A stretch of 64,000 nucleotides of DNA. It comes from Rhizobium deserti (GTDB taxonomy: Bacteria > Pseudomonadota > Alphaproteobacteria > Rhizobiales > Rhizobiaceae). Shown piece after piece: positions 51,468 to 62,391 of the stretch; position 1 is the first letter of the stretch, and each line of letters starts with the position of its first letter. Position numbers and translations under genes: made by a program. Location: positions 1,178,001-1,242,000 of the forward strand of contig NZ_SMTL01000001.1 of assembly GCF_004358025.1 (NCBI RefSeq). The letters run 5' to 3'. Below the pieces are notes generated by a model, which saw only the letters and a program-made list of their open reading frames with translations, ran no database searches and had not been told where the DNA came from.

Positions 51468-52841
51468 TCAGCGCGCCATTTCGCCCAGCTTTGCCAGAAG
51501 CGCCGCGCCGGTGCGAATGCCTGCAATGAAGAGATCGATCTTCAGATTTTCGTTCGGCGCATGGTTGGCCTGATCCGCATTGGCATAAGGCACCACGAAG
51601 GCCGGCTTCTTGAGGATCTTGGTGAACACGTAATCGGGAAGGCTGCCGCCGAGGCTCGGGTAAAGCAGCGGCTCCACGCCCCGCGCCGCGACGACCGCCT
51701 CCCGGATCACCGGGGCGAATGGGCTGTCGATCGAGGTCTTCGACGGCAGCATGGAGTTCATCGGCACGAATTCGACATCCGGCGCATGTGTCTCCACATG
51801 CGCTCGCACCTTTTCAAAGACATAGTCTGGCGTCAGGTTCTCGACCAGCCGAATATCGCATTTGGCAATCGCCTCGCTCGGCAGCACCGTCTTCTGTCCC
51901 GGCCCGCCGTAACCGCCATGCAGGCCGTTGATCGTCAGCGTCGGCTGGAACATCAGCCGTTCGTAATACGGGCGATCCGCGGGCTCGTCGAGTTTTGCCA
52001 TGCCGAGTTCGGCCTTGATCTTCTCAACGTCGAGCGGCAGGGAGGCCATCGCCTGCCGTTCGAGATCGCTTGGCGGCAGGACCGGATCGTAGATCCCGTC
52101 GATGGTGATCTCGCCGCGTTCGTTCTTCATCGTCGCCAGCAGATGCACCAGCTTCCAGATTGCGTTCGGCATCACACCGCCGAAATTGCCGGAATGGGCG
52201 TCGCGGTTGGCAGTCCTTGCCCTCAGTTCGAAAGAGGCGACGCCGCGCACGCCAAAGGTGACGATCGGCCGGCCGCTGTCATGTAAAGAACCGTCGGCGG
52301 TAATCACTAGATCCGCGTCTAGCTTATCGGCATGCTCGGAAACGAATTCGGCCATATGTGGGCTGCCGATCTCTTCTTCGCCTTCGAGAAGAAAGATGAC
52401 GTTGCAGGGCAGCTCGCCCGCCACTTTGAGGAAGGACTCTAGGGCGAGCAATTGGGCAAAGTGCTGGCCCTTGTTGTCGCCGATGCCGCGCGCGTAAATA
52501 CGTCCGTCGCGGATTTCCGGCTCGAAGGGCGGACTTTTCCAAAGCTCCATCGGCTCCGGCGGCTGCACGTCGTAATGGCCGTAGAGCAGCACGGTCGGCT
52601 TGCCCGGCTGCGTCTCCATCCGGCCGATGACCATGGGATGGTTGCGGGTGGCAATGGTCTCGGCCTGCATGCCGAGACCGTTCAGCATGGCGACCAGGAT
52701 ATCGGCCGCGTCGCCGATCCCCTCGTTGGAAGCGCTGATCGAGGGATGCCGGACATAATCCATCACCCGGTCGATGAAGCTTTCGCGATGCGATTCGATA
52801 TGGGCGAAGACCTTGTCCAGGTCGGATGGTTCTGCAGTCAA
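51468..52841 (-). CDS. M20 family dipeptidase
   Basis: A 457-residue zinc metallopeptidase of the M20/carnosinase-like group. Metal ligands lie in GHYDVQPPEP, ARGIGDNKGQ and LEGEEEIGSPH, and a lid domain is in the middle. The start is most likely TTG at 52841, 11 bases after the adenine deaminase stop with GAGG before it; no suitable ATG exists. It is downstream of the deaminase gene and probably co-transcribed. Its peptide substrate is unknown. Confidence 0.85.
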   Translation of the reverse strand: MTAEPSDLDKVFAHIESHRESFIDRVMDYVRHPSISASNEGIGDAADILVAMLNGLGMQAETIATRNHPMVIGRMETQPGKPTVLLYGHYDVQPPEPMELWKSPPFEPEIRDGRIYARGIGDNKGQHFAQLLALESFLKVAGELPCNVIFLLEGEEEIGSPHMAEFVSEHADKLDADLVITADGSLHDSGRPIVTFGVRGVASFELRARTANRDAHSGNFGGVMPNAIWKLVHLLATMKNERGEITIDGIYDPVLPPSDLERQAMASLPLDVEKIKAELGMAKLDEPADRPYYERLMFQPTLTINGLHGGYGGPGQKTVLPSEAIAKCDIRLVENLTPDYVFEKVRAHVETHAPDVEFVPMNSMLPSKTSIDSPFAPVIREAVVAARGVEPLLYPSLGGSLPDYVFTKILKKPAFVVPYANADQANHAPNENLKIDLFIAGIRTGAALLAKLGEMAR

Positions 52842-52851
52842 TGCCAAGTCC

Positions 52852-54654
52852 TCAAGCCGGCTCGAACAGGGGAGCGATCTGCATTTCCGGCACAAGCACC
52901 AGGCCCTTGTCGGTAATGCGAATTTCCGGAATGACCGACAGTGGAATGAGGTTGAAGCCCATATAGGCAATGGTGCAGCCGGCCTTTTCCCATTCCAGCT
53001 TCAGGGCCTTCACCTCGTCGGCGACCTCATGCACGCGCTTGTCCGACAAAAGACCGGCGATCGGCAGCGGCACCATGGCGGTCACCTTGCCGTCCATGAC
53101 GACGCAGACGCCGCCCTGCTGCACTTCGATAGCATCCAGGGCCACCTGCATGTCGGCCGCATTCGTACCGGCAACGATGATGTTGTGGCTGTCATGCCCG
53201 ACAGACGAGGCGACCGCGCCCTTCTTGAGGCCGAAACCGTTCAGCAGCCCATGCGCAACATTGCCATCTGACTTGCCGTGGCGCTCCACGACCGTCACGA
53301 AGCACAGGTCGTGGCGGTCGAAATGCGTCTGCCAATCTTTGGCCGGTTCAAGCTCCACCGTCACATGGCGCAGCGTAATGCCCGGCAGCTCGGTCTTGAT
53401 CGTGTGGGCCGTGACAGTACCGGTCGGCAGGTCCGGCGTCAGCTGGAGGTTCTTCGGCAGCTTGACCGTATGATAGGCCGCCTCTGGATAGCGGTAAGGC
53501 TTGGACAGCGCCGCGTCGAGAAGGGGCGTAATCTTCTTCTGATCGACCACCAGTTCGCCGCCATACCAGGTGCTGACCGGCTTGAGGTCGTCGCTCAAAA
53601 GCACGAGGTCGGCTCGCCGGCCGCCGCCGAGACCGCCGATCTCGCCTTCCATGCCGAAGCGCGTCGCGCCATGCAGCGAACCCATTGACCAGGCCTGTTC
53701 CGGCTTCATGCCGTATTTCACCGCCTCGCGCGTCACCCAGTCCATGCCGAAGGCGAGCAGGTCTTCAGCGTCCCGGTCGTCGGTGCAGACAGCGACGCGC
53801 TTGTGGGAGGCGCCGAGTTCGGTGATCGTCTTGATCGCCTGCGGCAGCGAATGCCACGGCGTTGTCGGCGGTCCGCCGCGCAGGAAGATCCAGACGCCGG
53901 CTTCCAGCAAATCGTCGGCAATGTCCCGGTCGATTGCCTCATGGGTGTCGGTGACGCCGGAGGCCGCATAGGCCGCCACGAATTCGCGGCCATAGACATG
54001 GCCCGAGACCGGACGTCCCCGCTCGAGAGCCGCCGCAAGGATGGCATGGCTGCGCTCGTCGCCCATGGCGACCGGCACGAAATCCATCTTCTCGCCGAGC
54101 GCGACGGCTTCCGGCCATTTGTCGAAAAGCGCCGCGATCTTGGCGGGCGTCAGGTCGCCGCCTGCCGTTTCCATCTCCGCCGTTGTCGCCGGCACCGTGC
54201 TCGGCACCGTCAGAAAGATGGACAGCGGCGCCTGCCGTGCATCCTCCAGCATCGCCTCGACGCCTGCGACATCCATGACATTGCCGATCTCGTGGCTGTC
54301 GCAGAAGATCGTCGTCGTGCCATTGAGGAGCGCCGCCTCGGCATAGGCGCAGGCGGTGACCATGGAGGACTCGATATGGATATGTGGATCGACCAGGCCC
54401 GGAGCTATGATGCCACCTCTTGCATCATAGCTCTTGGCCGAGCTGCCGCCATAGCTGCCGGCCGGCTTGACCGCAGCGATGCGGCCACCCGAAATCCAGA
54501 TCTCGCGGTGATCGATGATGCGCTCGGAATAGGTCGACAGAACTCGTGCGCCGCGGATCAGGAGATCCGGCTCCCGCCGGGCCGAAGCGACGTCGGCGAG
54601 GACCCGCGTCATGGTCGAAAGCGGCTGGACTGAAAAGCGGGTGAGCGTGGCCAT
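52852..54654 (-). CDS. ade: Adenine deaminase
   Basis: A 600-residue amidohydrolase that turns adenine into hypoxanthine and ammonia. Metal ligands are in [12 protein letters not shown], and family landmarks are [17 protein letters not shown] and [10 protein letters not shown]. Length and order match the ADE-type enzymes. An ATG 14 codons later is possible. With psuK-psuG nearby, this stretch has two separate nucleobase-salvage units. Confidence 0.94.
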   Translation of the reverse strand: MATLTRFSVQPLSTMTRVLADVASARREPDLLIRGARVLSTYSERIIDHREIWISGGRIAAVKPAGSYGGSSAKSYDARGGIIAPGLVDPHIHIESSMVTACAYAEAALLNGTTTIFCDSHEIGNVMDVAGVEAMLEDARQAPLSIFLTVPSTVPATTAEMETAGGDLTPAKIAALFDKWPEAVALGEKMDFVPVAMGDERSHAILAAALERGRPVSGHVYGREFVAAYAASGVTDTHEAIDRDIADDLLEAGVWIFLRGGPPTTPWHSLPQAIKTITELGASHKRVAVCTDDRDAEDLLAFGMDWVTREAVKYGMKPEQAWSMGSLHGATRFGMEGEIGGLGGGRRADLVLLSDDLKPVSTWYGGELVVDQKKITPLLDAALSKPYRYPEAAYHTVKLPKNLQLTPDLPTGTVTAHTIKTELPGITLRHVTVELEPAKDWQTHFDRHDLCFVTVVERHGKSDGNVAHGLLNGFGLKKGAVASSVGHDSHNIIVAGTNAADMQVALDAIEVQQGGVCVVMDGKVTAMVPLPIAGLLSDKRVHEVADEVKALKLEWEKAGCTIAYMGFNLIPLSVIPEIRITDKGLVLVPEMQIAPLFEPA

Positions 54655-54841
54655 GAGAACTCGCTAAATTGATGATCGGGCTGCCACCACCCTAGGGGAA
54701 TTGGAAAGGGCGCGGAAGCACCTTGTCCAAGCTCTTAATCATTCCCGGTGGTGCATCATTGCATGACGGCTTCGGGCAGGAAACTCTCGAGGCCGCGGCG
54801 TGCTTGAAGGAGGCGGTGCTTGAAGTTTTCCGAAAACACTT

Positions 54842-54868
54842 CGGGCGGCTGCCAAAGGCCGCCGCCCG
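54842..54868 (-). terminator. Terminator at the end of the exo operon
   Basis: CGGGCGGC and GCCGCCCG arms with an 11-base loop lie 15 bases after the exoP stop. The minus strand continues AAGTGTTTT. Confidence 0.6.
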
Positions 54869-54882
54869 TTTGATTTGCTCTT

Positions 54883-57219
54883 TTATCGCGTCTTTGTGGA
54901 GATCGGTCCTTCGCGATAATAAGAGGAATAGCTGTCATGCAGCCGTTCCGGCGCACCGGCATCGGCATAGCGCTTCAGCTCCGACATCTCGGTCTTGTTG
55001 AGGATGACGCCGATCGTCTTCGAGGCAATCTGGGGCTCCGACCGAAGCACGCTCTGGACCGCCTTGACCGGCGTCACGCCCCATTCCGTCACAAAGATGA
55101 AGCCATCAACGAAAGGCTCGAAGGCCTTGGCGTCGATCACCGGGATGAGCGGCGCCAGGTCGACGACGATGACGTCGAACGTATCCCGAATGCCGTCGAG
55201 GAACTGGCTCATGCCGGTCGATGCGAGCAATTCGCTGGTATGAGCCAGCTGACGGCTGCGCATGGTCATCGGAAGGATGGTCAGCCGCGACTTCCTGTCT
55301 ACCCGGGCTGCGGCTGTCCAAGGGGTTTTCTGAAGCAGAACATCGACCAGGCCAACCTCAGGCGCGCTGGCCAGCATCTTGCTCAAGCCCGGATTGCGCA
55401 GGTCGGCATCGACAACCAGAGTGCGCACGCCGCTGGCGGAAATGAGCCCGGCGAGATTGGCGGCAACCAGAGACTTGCCCTCTCCCGGAAGGCAGGAGAC
55501 GACGCCGATCACCGCACATTTGCGCCCCTGAAGGACGATATCGCAGGCGAGCTTGGTATTGCGCAGGGTTTCCGAGAATTGCGAGCGTGGCGCTTCCACG
55601 GCAATGCGCATCATCCGGCGGAAGGAGATCGGATCGCCTGCCGGCAATCCGGCTGCGTCCACGGTTTCAGGCACAGGAGCATTGCTTTCCTCCGCCTGAA
55701 TGCCGATCTTCGGCAGATAGCCGAGGAAGCGCATGCCTAGCTTGTCCTGCACATCTTCGCCGGTGCGGAAGAAGCGCTCGCGGAATTCCAAAAGCGCAGC
55801 AGCCGCGCCGCCGAGCATCAATCCTAAGACCACGGACAAGGCCATGGTCAGCGTCTTGCGGGGGCTCGAAGGCGCCGTCGGCGTGCCGGCCGCAGAGATG
55901 ACGCGAGCCTTGGCAATCGGCAGCGACTGCAGCTGCGTCGCTTCCTCGAAGCGGTGCAGATAGGCCTCGTACATGGTCTTCAGGGCCGAAGACTTCTGCT
56001 CGAGTTCCTGAAGCTGGACCATGGATACATTGGCGTCCGAATTGCTTCCGGCGACCCGCTGGATGTTCTCTTTCAGGGAGCGTTCACGCGAAGTCGCGAC
56101 ATCCACCTCATTGCGGAAGCTGCCGGTCAGCTGTTGCAGCTCCCGGAAGATCTGCTGAGCCAGATCCTGTTTTTCGCCTTTCAGAGCAACCGCCTGCGGA
56201 TGGTCTGCGCCAAACTGCTGGATGATGCCCTGCTCGCGGTCGCTGATGGCGATATACCGCTTGCGCAGATCCTGGATCACGGAATTATCCGTATCGCGCA
56301 TGGAGATCACGGCATTCTGCACAGCCGCGTCGGGGCCCTTGTCGAGGATGGCCTTGTACTGGTTGTAGCGGGCAGACGCGGTGGCAACATCCGCCTGGGC
56401 GACGATGAGCTGGCTGTTGAGGTCGGAAAGCTGCTGGGCGGACAGCAGTTCGCCTCTTGGAGACACGAGGCCCTTTTCCCGCTTATACTGCTCGACCGCC
56501 AGCGCCGCCTGCTGGGCTCGGGTGTTGAGGTCGTTCAACCTTTCCTGGAGCCACAGCGACGCCCTTTCGGTGGCATCGAAATTGGCGTTCAGCTGGTCCG
56601 TAAGGAAGGATTCCGCATAGGTCCGGGCAATCAGTGCTGAGAGTTGCGGATCCGGCGACTTGGCCGAAAGAGCGATAACCGAGCTTCGTCCGACGCGCTC
56701 CACGATGATGGCCTGCTGGACGATGGCAGCGGCTTTTTCCCGCCGTCCGGCTCGCAGCTGATCCTCCGTCGGCGTCGCATCGCCGGTGGATACAAGGGCG
56801 ACCAGGCTGCGCACCGTATCCTTGATCAGATCCACCGGCGACTTCGGCGGGTTTACCAGCATCTCGTTCTGGTCGAGCTTGGCCTTGTCGACAACGCTCA
56901 GAGCCAGCGCCTTGGACTTCAGGATTTCCACCGTGCTCGACAGGCGGTTGTCGACCTGCTGGGCAGTCTGGCTATCCGTCTGCTCTTCCGCATAACGGGA
57001 CAGGTTCTCGTCCAGAAGGATCTGCGTCATCGCCGTATAGGTCGGCTGTGCCGTCAGCAGATAAAGCCCGGCCAGAACAACGGCGGCAATGACGCAACCG
57101 ATGATCACGCGGGCGCGGCGCATCGCCGCCGTCCACAGCTTGTCGAGGTCAATGAATGTATCATTGTCCTTCGCCTCGCTCGGGAAGATGGTTATCGGTC
57201 GAAAGTTTGCCTGGTCCAT
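54883..57219 (-). CDS. exoP: Succinoglycan chain-length/polymerisation protein ExoP (Wzc-like)
   Basis: A 778-residue inner-membrane protein. A Wzz domain lies between helices at about 40-60 and 450-470, with a coiled coil between. A cytoplasmic BY-kinase-like domain follows with Walker A PGEGKSLVAAN and Walker A' VVDADLRNPG. A tyrosine cluster (YSSYYREG) ends it. It controls succinoglycan chain length and export. The ATG at 57219 (MDQANFRPI) is preferred to an in-frame TTG further up. It is the last gene of the exoHKLAMONP transcription unit. Confidence 0.93.
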   Translation of the reverse strand: MDQANFRPITIFPSEAKDNDTFIDLDKLWTAAMRRARVIIGCVIAAVVLAGLYLLTAQPTYTAMTQILLDENLSRYAEEQTDSQTAQQVDNRLSSTVEILKSKALALSVVDKAKLDQNEMLVNPPKSPVDLIKDTVRSLVALVSTGDATPTEDQLRAGRREKAAAIVQQAIIVERVGRSSVIALSAKSPDPQLSALIARTYAESFLTDQLNANFDATERASLWLQERLNDLNTRAQQAALAVEQYKREKGLVSPRGELLSAQQLSDLNSQLIVAQADVATASARYNQYKAILDKGPDAAVQNAVISMRDTDNSVIQDLRKRYIAISDREQGIIQQFGADHPQAVALKGEKQDLAQQIFRELQQLTGSFRNEVDVATSRERSLKENIQRVAGSNSDANVSMVQLQELEQKSSALKTMYEAYLHRFEEATQLQSLPIAKARVISAAGTPTAPSSPRKTLTMALSVVLGLMLGGAAAALLEFRERFFRTGEDVQDKLGMRFLGYLPKIGIQAEESNAPVPETVDAAGLPAGDPISFRRMMRIAVEAPRSQFSETLRNTKLACDIVLQGRKCAVIGVVSCLPGEGKSLVAANLAGLISASGVRTLVVDADLRNPGLSKMLASAPEVGLVDVLLQKTPWTAAARVDRKSRLTILPMTMRSRQLAHTSELLASTGMSQFLDGIRDTFDVIVVDLAPLIPVIDAKAFEPFVDGFIFVTEWGVTPVKAVQSVLRSEPQIASKTIGVILNKTEMSELKRYADAGAPERLHDSYSSYYREGPISTKTR

Positions 57220-57295
57220 GGATTTTTCCGCTTCGGGAGAGTGTACGAGGAACGGCAAGATCTGCTTGCCGTTCCTCCGACTTAGGTCTGTGCCG

Positions 57296-58201
57296 TCAGG
57301 CAGCCTTCATGCGCGTTTCGTGCAGGGCGATAAGCTCCTTGACGGAGGTATAGATGTCGTCGCCCATGTCGGCACGAAGCATGGCGAAGGCCACATTGGC
57401 TTCGATGAACCCGCGCTTGCTGCCGCAGTCGAAGGTGCGGCCCTTGTAAGGATGAGCGTGGAAGGGCTGCGTCTGCAAGAGCTTCTGCATGCTGTCCGTC
57501 AGCTGGATCTCATTACCGGCCCCGCGCTCCTGCGCGGCAAGCAATTCGAATATCTGCGGCTGCAGGATATAGCGACCATTGAGGTAATAGTTCGACGGAG
57601 CCTCGGCTGGAGCCGGCTTCTCGACCATTTCGGTGACCTCGAAACCATGGCTGACGCTGCGGCCGATGCCGACCACGCCGTAGCTGGAGGTTTCCTCCGG
57701 TGCGCATTGTTCCACGGCAAAGACATTGCCGCCGACTTCCTCGTAAAGCCCCATCAGGCCGGCCATGCAGCCTTGGGGCCCGTAGGACACCATGTCGGGA
57801 AGAAGCAGGGCGAAGGGCTCGTCGCCGACCAGTTCACGGGCACACCAGACGGCATGACCGAGGCCGAGCGGTACCTGCTGGCGGGTATAGCTGACGGTGC
57901 CGGCAAGCGGCAGCATCTTCTCGAGCTGCGTTACCTGCACGGTTTTGCCGGATCGCGTGAGGGTGGCGATGAGCTCCGGTGCGCTGTCGAAATAGTCTTC
58001 GATGGCGGTCTTGTTGCGGCTGGTGACGAAAATGATGTTCTCGATGCCTGCCTGCATCGCTTCGTCGACTGCATATTGCACGACGGGCCGATCAACGATC
58101 GTCAGCATTTCCTTGGGCATAGCCTTGGTCGCCGGCAGGAAGCGCGTTCCATTGCCTGCGACCGGAATGACTGCCTTGCGAACTGGTCTCATCATGTCCA
58201 T
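57296..58201 (-). CDS. exoN: UTP-glucose-1-phosphate uridylyltransferase ExoN
   Basis: A 301-residue enzyme making UDP-glucose, the glucose donor for succinoglycan. The nucleotide-binding motif [18 protein letters not shown] and [13 protein letters not shown] are typical of the GalU/ExoN family. AAGGA directly abuts the first ATG, so the third or fourth codon (both Met) may be the real start. It lies between exoO and exoP in the exo operon. Confidence 0.93.
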   Translation of the reverse strand: MDMMRPVRKAVIPVAGNGTRFLPATKAMPKEMLTIVDRPVVQYAVDEAMQAGIENIIFVTSRNKTAIEDYFDSAPELIATLTRSGKTVQVTQLEKMLPLAGTVSYTRQQVPLGLGHAVWCARELVGDEPFALLLPDMVSYGPQGCMAGLMGLYEEVGGNVFAVEQCAPEETSSYGVVGIGRSVSHGFEVTEMVEKPAPAEAPSNYYLNGRYILQPQIFELLAAQERGAGNEIQLTDSMQKLLQTQPFHAHPYKGRTFDCGSKRGFIEANVAFAMLRADMGDDIYTSVKELIALHETRMKAA

Positions 58202-58245
58202 TCCTTCGTCCTTTCCGAGGGCGCCCCGCCCTGTTCGATCGGATT

Positions 58246-59202
58246 TCAGTTGACGCCTGCCGTTTTGACGAGCCGGCGCATGCGAACGGCAATCGGCATG
58301 CGCAGATGCATCAATGCCCGCGGATTGCCCATTGCCGTTTTCAGGAAGCCGCCGACGGAACCGCGTTTCAGTTCGTCGACAAGCGTGAGGAAGGAACCGG
58401 CTTCGCGAATGCTGCGGGTCCGGCGTTGCTGGGCCGCCATCGCATCGGCATCCAGCCGGTAGCGGGCGAGAAATTTTTTGTCCGCTTCCAGCATGGCATC
58501 GAGATGCTGCTGCTTTAAGACCCGCGAGATCGAGCCGTGGCGCAGGTTATAGACATAGCCGGCACTCGGCTCGATGGCGCAGCGGGCACCGCTTGCAAGC
58601 GCGGAAGCCAGCAGCGCATAGTCTTCACCGATCCGCAGCGTCTCGTCGAAGCGCAGTTCGTGCGCCACCAGGAACTGACGCTCGAAGATCGGCTTCATGT
58701 AGCCAAAGTTGAAGGTGGAGCCGAAGATCACATTCGAGCGGATGAATTCCGCAAGCGTCATCAGCGGGCGCTTGCGCAGCTCCTCCTGCGGGAACATGGC
58801 CTCCGGCTTTCCGCCATCGAGCGGAATGACGTCGATATTGTCGACCACCACCTGCGCATCGGTGGCCTTTGCCCGGGCCAGCATGGCTTGAAGGCGCTGC
58901 GGATGGATCGTGTCATCGGCATCGAGAACGGCGATCCAGCGACCAGTCGCAGCCGCAAAGCCGGTATTGCGCGCCACGGCCGGGCCACCATTGACCCGCT
59001 GTGCGATCAGTCTCACGCGTTCGTCCGGATGATTGCCGGCAATGTCCCGCGTCTGGTCGCTCGAGCAATCATCGACGACGATCACCTCCACGGTCACGCC
59101 GACCTGCGTCAGCGCGCTTTCGATGGCGTCCGCCAGCGTGTCCTGGGCATTGTAAGCGGCAATGACGAAGCTGACGTCGGGAAAGGTTGGGGAGGAATTC
59201 AT
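58246..59202 (-). CDS. exoO: Succinoglycan glycosyltransferase ExoO
   Basis: A 318-residue GT-A family 2 glycosyltransferase ([32 protein letters not shown]). By family and position it adds a glucose in the growing succinoglycan octasaccharide on the lipid carrier. The ATG at 59202 overlaps the exoM stop by 4 bases and has a GGAGG-like site in exoM. Confidence 0.9.
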   Translation of the reverse strand: MNSSPTFPDVSFVIAAYNAQDTLADAIESALTQVGVTVEVIVVDDCSSDQTRDIAGNHPDERVRLIAQRVNGGPAVARNTGFAAATGRWIAVLDADDTIHPQRLQAMLARAKATDAQVVVDNIDVIPLDGGKPEAMFPQEELRKRPLMTLAEFIRSNVIFGSTFNFGYMKPIFERQFLVAHELRFDETLRIGEDYALLASALASGARCAIEPSAGYVYNLRHGSISRVLKQQHLDAMLEADKKFLARYRLDADAMAAQQRRTRSIREAGSFLTLVDELKRGSVGGFLKTAMGNPRALMHLRMPIAVRMRRLVKTAGVN

Positions 59203-60119
59203 GCTGCCTCCACCGTGCCGTATTGGCGGATTTCCCGCATGCCGAGCGTGCCGAGAAACACGCCCGCATGCAGGGCCGCCCTGAGCGCGTATCGGTTGCG
59301 GCTGACGGGGAATGGCGCGCTCACCGCTCCCACGGCCACGCAATAACCAAGCTTCAGACCAGCAACTGCCGTCTGCTTGATGCGGCCGAGGCCGGACGTC
59401 TTGGCGGCAAGAATGCGCCCATGCGTCTGGCCGGAGCGGAAGCGGCGCTTGGCGAGCCACGCAAAGCTCGCACGCTTGGCCGGTACCGGCTCGGTGACGA
59501 CAGCGTCCGGCGCGAACTCGATCCGGCCTCCCGACTCGGTCAGCTGGGTGAAGAAATGTGTATCCTCGCCGCCGCTTTGACCGAGCGACAGCGCGAAGGT
59601 CCGTCCCGTGACATGGGGCGATCGCATGTCGAGGAGGACATTGCAGGTATAGCCCGTCTTGATCGTGTTCCCGACCCAGACTGGCATCGTCGAGTGGAAA
59701 TCTCCGCTCTGCATCCAGCCGGCACTCTTGCCATCGTAGATTGCCCGTACTGGTCCAAGAACGGCATCCGCGCCGCTATCCTTTGCCCGGGCAAGCAGTT
59801 CGGCGATCCAGGAGCGACCGGCGGTCTCGTCATCGTCGATGAAGGCGAGATAGTCCCCGTCGGAGGCGGCAAGGCAGGCATTGCGGGCGATCGAAATATT
59901 GGATTTCGGGCAATGGACGTAGGCAATGGGGAAAGGCGAGCGATCTCTCAACCGGTCCACGAGGTCGCGGGCGCTCGGAACTACGTCATTGTCTGCAACG
60001 ATGAGACGAAGTTCGGTTGCCGCCGGCACGTCGAGGCCGAAGAGCGAAACGAGCGTTTCCTCCAGCCCCGGCCGCTGATAGGTGCAGATGCCGATATCGA
60101 TGCGGGTCTTGCTTTCCAT
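59199..60119 (-). CDS. exoM: Succinoglycan glycosyltransferase ExoM
   Basis: A 306-residue family 2 glycosyltransferase that adds a glucose to the succinoglycan repeat. Landmarks shared with known ExoM are IDIGICTYQRP, HCPKSNISIARNACL, FIDDDET and AWLAKRRFRSGQTHGR. The ATG at 60119 is 2 bases after the exoA stop. A hydrophobic C-terminal part suggests membrane association. Confidence 0.92.
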   Translation of the reverse strand: MESKTRIDIGICTYQRPGLEETLVSLFGLDVPAATELRLIVADNDVVPSARDLVDRLRDRSPFPIAYVHCPKSNISIARNACLAASDGDYLAFIDDDETAGRSWIAELLARAKDSGADAVLGPVRAIYDGKSAGWMQSGDFHSTMPVWVGNTIKTGYTCNVLLDMRSPHVTGRTFALSLGQSGGEDTHFFTQLTESGGRIEFAPDAVVTEPVPAKRASFAWLAKRRFRSGQTHGRILAAKTSGLGRIKQTAVAGLKLGYCVAVGAVSAPFPVSRNRYALRAALHAGVFLGTLGMREIRQYGTVEAA

Positions 60120-60121
60120 GT

Positions 60122-61132
60122 TCACACCGTCCTCCGCCGGCGAATGCCGATCAGTTCCAGCCAAAAACCGGTCGACCAGGCGAAATGCATGATCATTGCC
60201 GAGACCGCGGCCAATGGTCCGTAGGGGTTACGCTGACCGACCGCCATCCAGACCCCGTAGCCGAGGCAGGCGAAAGCCCAGACCGCGAGTGGGATCACCG
60301 CCCACCAATGCAGCATGGCAAGCAGGGCAATGATAACGACCGGCGCCACGGCCAGGGGTATGGCCTGGCGCACCTTGGGGATGGAGCGGTGCTTGAGCAG
60401 GTTTTTGGCGCGGCCGCGGCCATAGCCGAGATACTGGCGGAAAAGCGCTCCGACACTCTTGCGCGGATAGTAGGTCATATAGGTCTTGCCGGTCATCCAG
60501 ATACGGAAGCCGGCCTTGCGCAGGCGGAAATCCAGTTCGGCGTCCTCGTTATGGCTGAAGCTTTCGTCATAGCCGCCGACAGCGCGGAAGGCGGCAATCC
60601 GCATCAGCGCATGATGGCCATGATCCACCCACTCGCCGCCGCCGCCGGCCCGGTGCTTCGAACCGCCATTGCCGAGCTTGGAATTCTGCGCGACGGCGGT
60701 TGCCTTCTGGAACAGGCCGAAGCCGACCGTATCCATGCCGACGACAACCGAATCGGCGCCCGGCGCGGCCGCCTCTTCCAGCAGGACACGGCAATAATCA
60801 TCCGGATAGTCGCCATGCGCATCGATGCGGATCAGATAGTCCCGCTCGTCACCGAAGCGTTCGACGGCAAGATTGATGGCAGCGCTCTGGATCTTCTTGT
60901 GGTTGCCGATCAGCACGATATTGGCGATTTCCGCACTGAGGCTGCGCACGATATCCGGTGTGCCATCCCGGCTGCCGCCGTCGGCAACGACGATCAACAT
61001 GTCCAAGCCGGCGCGCTGACCATCAAGCTTGCGGAGCAGCGGCTCGATCGTCGCTGCCTCATTGAGGCAGGGGATTACCAGCAATATCCGCATTTCCGAC
61101 ACTGGAGCATCCGAAGGCACACTCGAAACCAT
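60122..61132 (-). CDS. exoA: Succinoglycan glycosyltransferase ExoA
   Basis: A 336-residue family 2 glycosyltransferase that forms a beta-1,3 glucosyl link early in succinoglycan assembly. The catalytic domain has VIPCLNEAATI, DGGSRDGT and RIDAHGDYP. Two or three helices close the protein, anchoring it to the inner membrane. It follows exoL by 9 bases. Confidence 0.93.
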   Translation of the reverse strand: MVSSVPSDAPVSEMRILLVIPCLNEAATIEPLLRKLDGQRAGLDMLIVVADGGSRDGTPDIVRSLSAEIANIVLIGNHKKIQSAAINLAVERFGDERDYLIRIDAHGDYPDDYCRVLLEEAAAPGADSVVVGMDTVGFGLFQKATAVAQNSKLGNGGSKHRAGGGGEWVDHGHHALMRIAAFRAVGGYDESFSHNEDAELDFRLRKAGFRIWMTGKTYMTYYPRKSVGALFRQYLGYGRGRAKNLLKHRSIPKVRQAIPLAVAPVVIIALLAMLHWWAVIPLAVWAFACLGYGVWMAVGQRNPYGPLAAVSAMIMHFAWSTGFWLELIGIRRRRTV

Positions 61133-61141
61133 ATCCTACCC

Positions 61142-62332
61142 TCAAGACTGCACGGTTGAAACGACCGGCATGGCTGCCGGCGATGATGAATTGAAGCCAA
61201 GTGCGCCAAGCCTGGCGACGAGGGCGCGGCAGTCGGCCATGTCCGTGACCCATTGGCTGCGGTCTACGGCGGCGACCGCGCCGAACAACTGCATATAGCG
61301 CGCTTGTGTCATTGCCTTGAACACGCCGACAAGGACATCCGGCGTCGCGGTCTCCAGCGTCACGCCGATATTGCGGCTGGCGACGAAGCGGCCCGTTTCG
61401 GTCGAGGCAAGCGCAATAGGAATGGCGCCATGCAGCCCGCCTTCATATAGGCGGTTGGGCAGCAGCCAATCCGAATTGAGGCCTTCCTCGAAGAAATCGA
61501 TCGCCCAGGTGAATTGCACGTCGCCATAGATTGCCGCCAAGTCCTCCGGATTGCGGTAAGGCCCGTGGAATTTTACATGCGGAGCGGCGGCCACCTGCGC
61601 GTCGAAATCCGGAAGCTCGCCATAGGCGGGGCGGCCACGCAGCACGATTTCCACCTGGCCTTCCATGCGGCGGGCGAAATCCAGAAGAATGGTCAGAGAC
61701 TTGCGGCAGCGGATCGCCCCGAACCAGCCGATCCGCCAAGGCTTTCCCTCTTCGGGAGGACGCGGCTGGGGCGGCTGCTGGTCGGACGGAGGATCGAGCT
61801 GCAGAACCTTGTTTTCCAGAAGCAGGATCGGCAGGTCGAGGCCGGACCGCGGCTTGAAGAAATTGTCGATAAAGGCGGGTGAACTGGTGATCAGCAGGCT
61901 GGCATTACGAGCGAAGCGGCGCTGTGCCGCCCGCATCACGCAGCCCTTCACGCCGTCATCGAGAAGAAGCCTATGGATATCCAGGCATTCATAAACGAAA
62001 GGAATTCTCCCGCCAAAGATCGAGGCTGCCTGCTCGGCCAGCGCCAGGGTTTCCAGATTGCGGGCGATGATCACATCGGGCCTCCTCAGCCCGGCCAACT
62101 TGCTCTTCAGCGTCATGCGCGCTGAAAACACCGCGCCAATCCTTTGCGCAAAGCGGCCGTCCGCCGTTTCGCCCAGCACCACGGTTGTGACGTCCTCGCC
62201 GGACAGGAGATTGCTTCCGCGTTGGAAGCCCGCCACGGTGACGTCTGCGCCGCCCGCCTTCAGCGTCAGCACCCGCCGCCGGATGGCAGCGTCGGCCAGA
62301 TCATGGGCCAGATAAAGAACATGCAGCGTCAA
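61142..62332 (-). CDS. exoL: Succinoglycan glycosyltransferase ExoL
   Basis: A 396-residue GT-B type glycosyltransferase, distinct in fold from ExoA, ExoM and ExoO. Recognisable parts are HVLYLAHDLADAAIRRRV at the start, a Rossmann segment IIARNLETLALAEQ, and WRIGWFGAIRCRKSL. It adds a glucose in the third or fourth step of the repeat. It lies between exoK and exoA. Confidence 0.88.
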   Translation of the reverse strand: MTLHVLYLAHDLADAAIRRRVLTLKAGGADVTVAGFQRGSNLLSGEDVTTVVLGETADGRFAQRIGAVFSARMTLKSKLAGLRRPDVIIARNLETLALAEQAASIFGGRIPFVYECLDIHRLLLDDGVKGCVMRAAQRRFARNASLLITSSPAFIDNFFKPRSGLDLPILLLENKVLQLDPPSDQQPPQPRPPEEGKPWRIGWFGAIRCRKSLTILLDFARRMEGQVEIVLRGRPAYGELPDFDAQVAAAPHVKFHGPYRNPEDLAAIYGDVQFTWAIDFFEEGLNSDWLLPNRLYEGGLHGAIPIALASTETGRFVASRNIGVTLETATPDVLVGVFKAMTQARYMQLFGAVAAVDRSQWVTDMADCRALVARLGALGFNSSSPAAMPVVSTVQS

Positions 62333-62391
62333 ATCGTCCAGCTCCTTTGGCTATTCGAGAGACCGTCGAGGCGGCAGACGCCTCTGCGGCC

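Noticed and set aside
54655-54841. Purine riboswitch or small gene upstream of adenine deaminase
   Set aside because: No purine-aptamer core and no conserved junction sequence could be found; open frames there lack ribosome sites.
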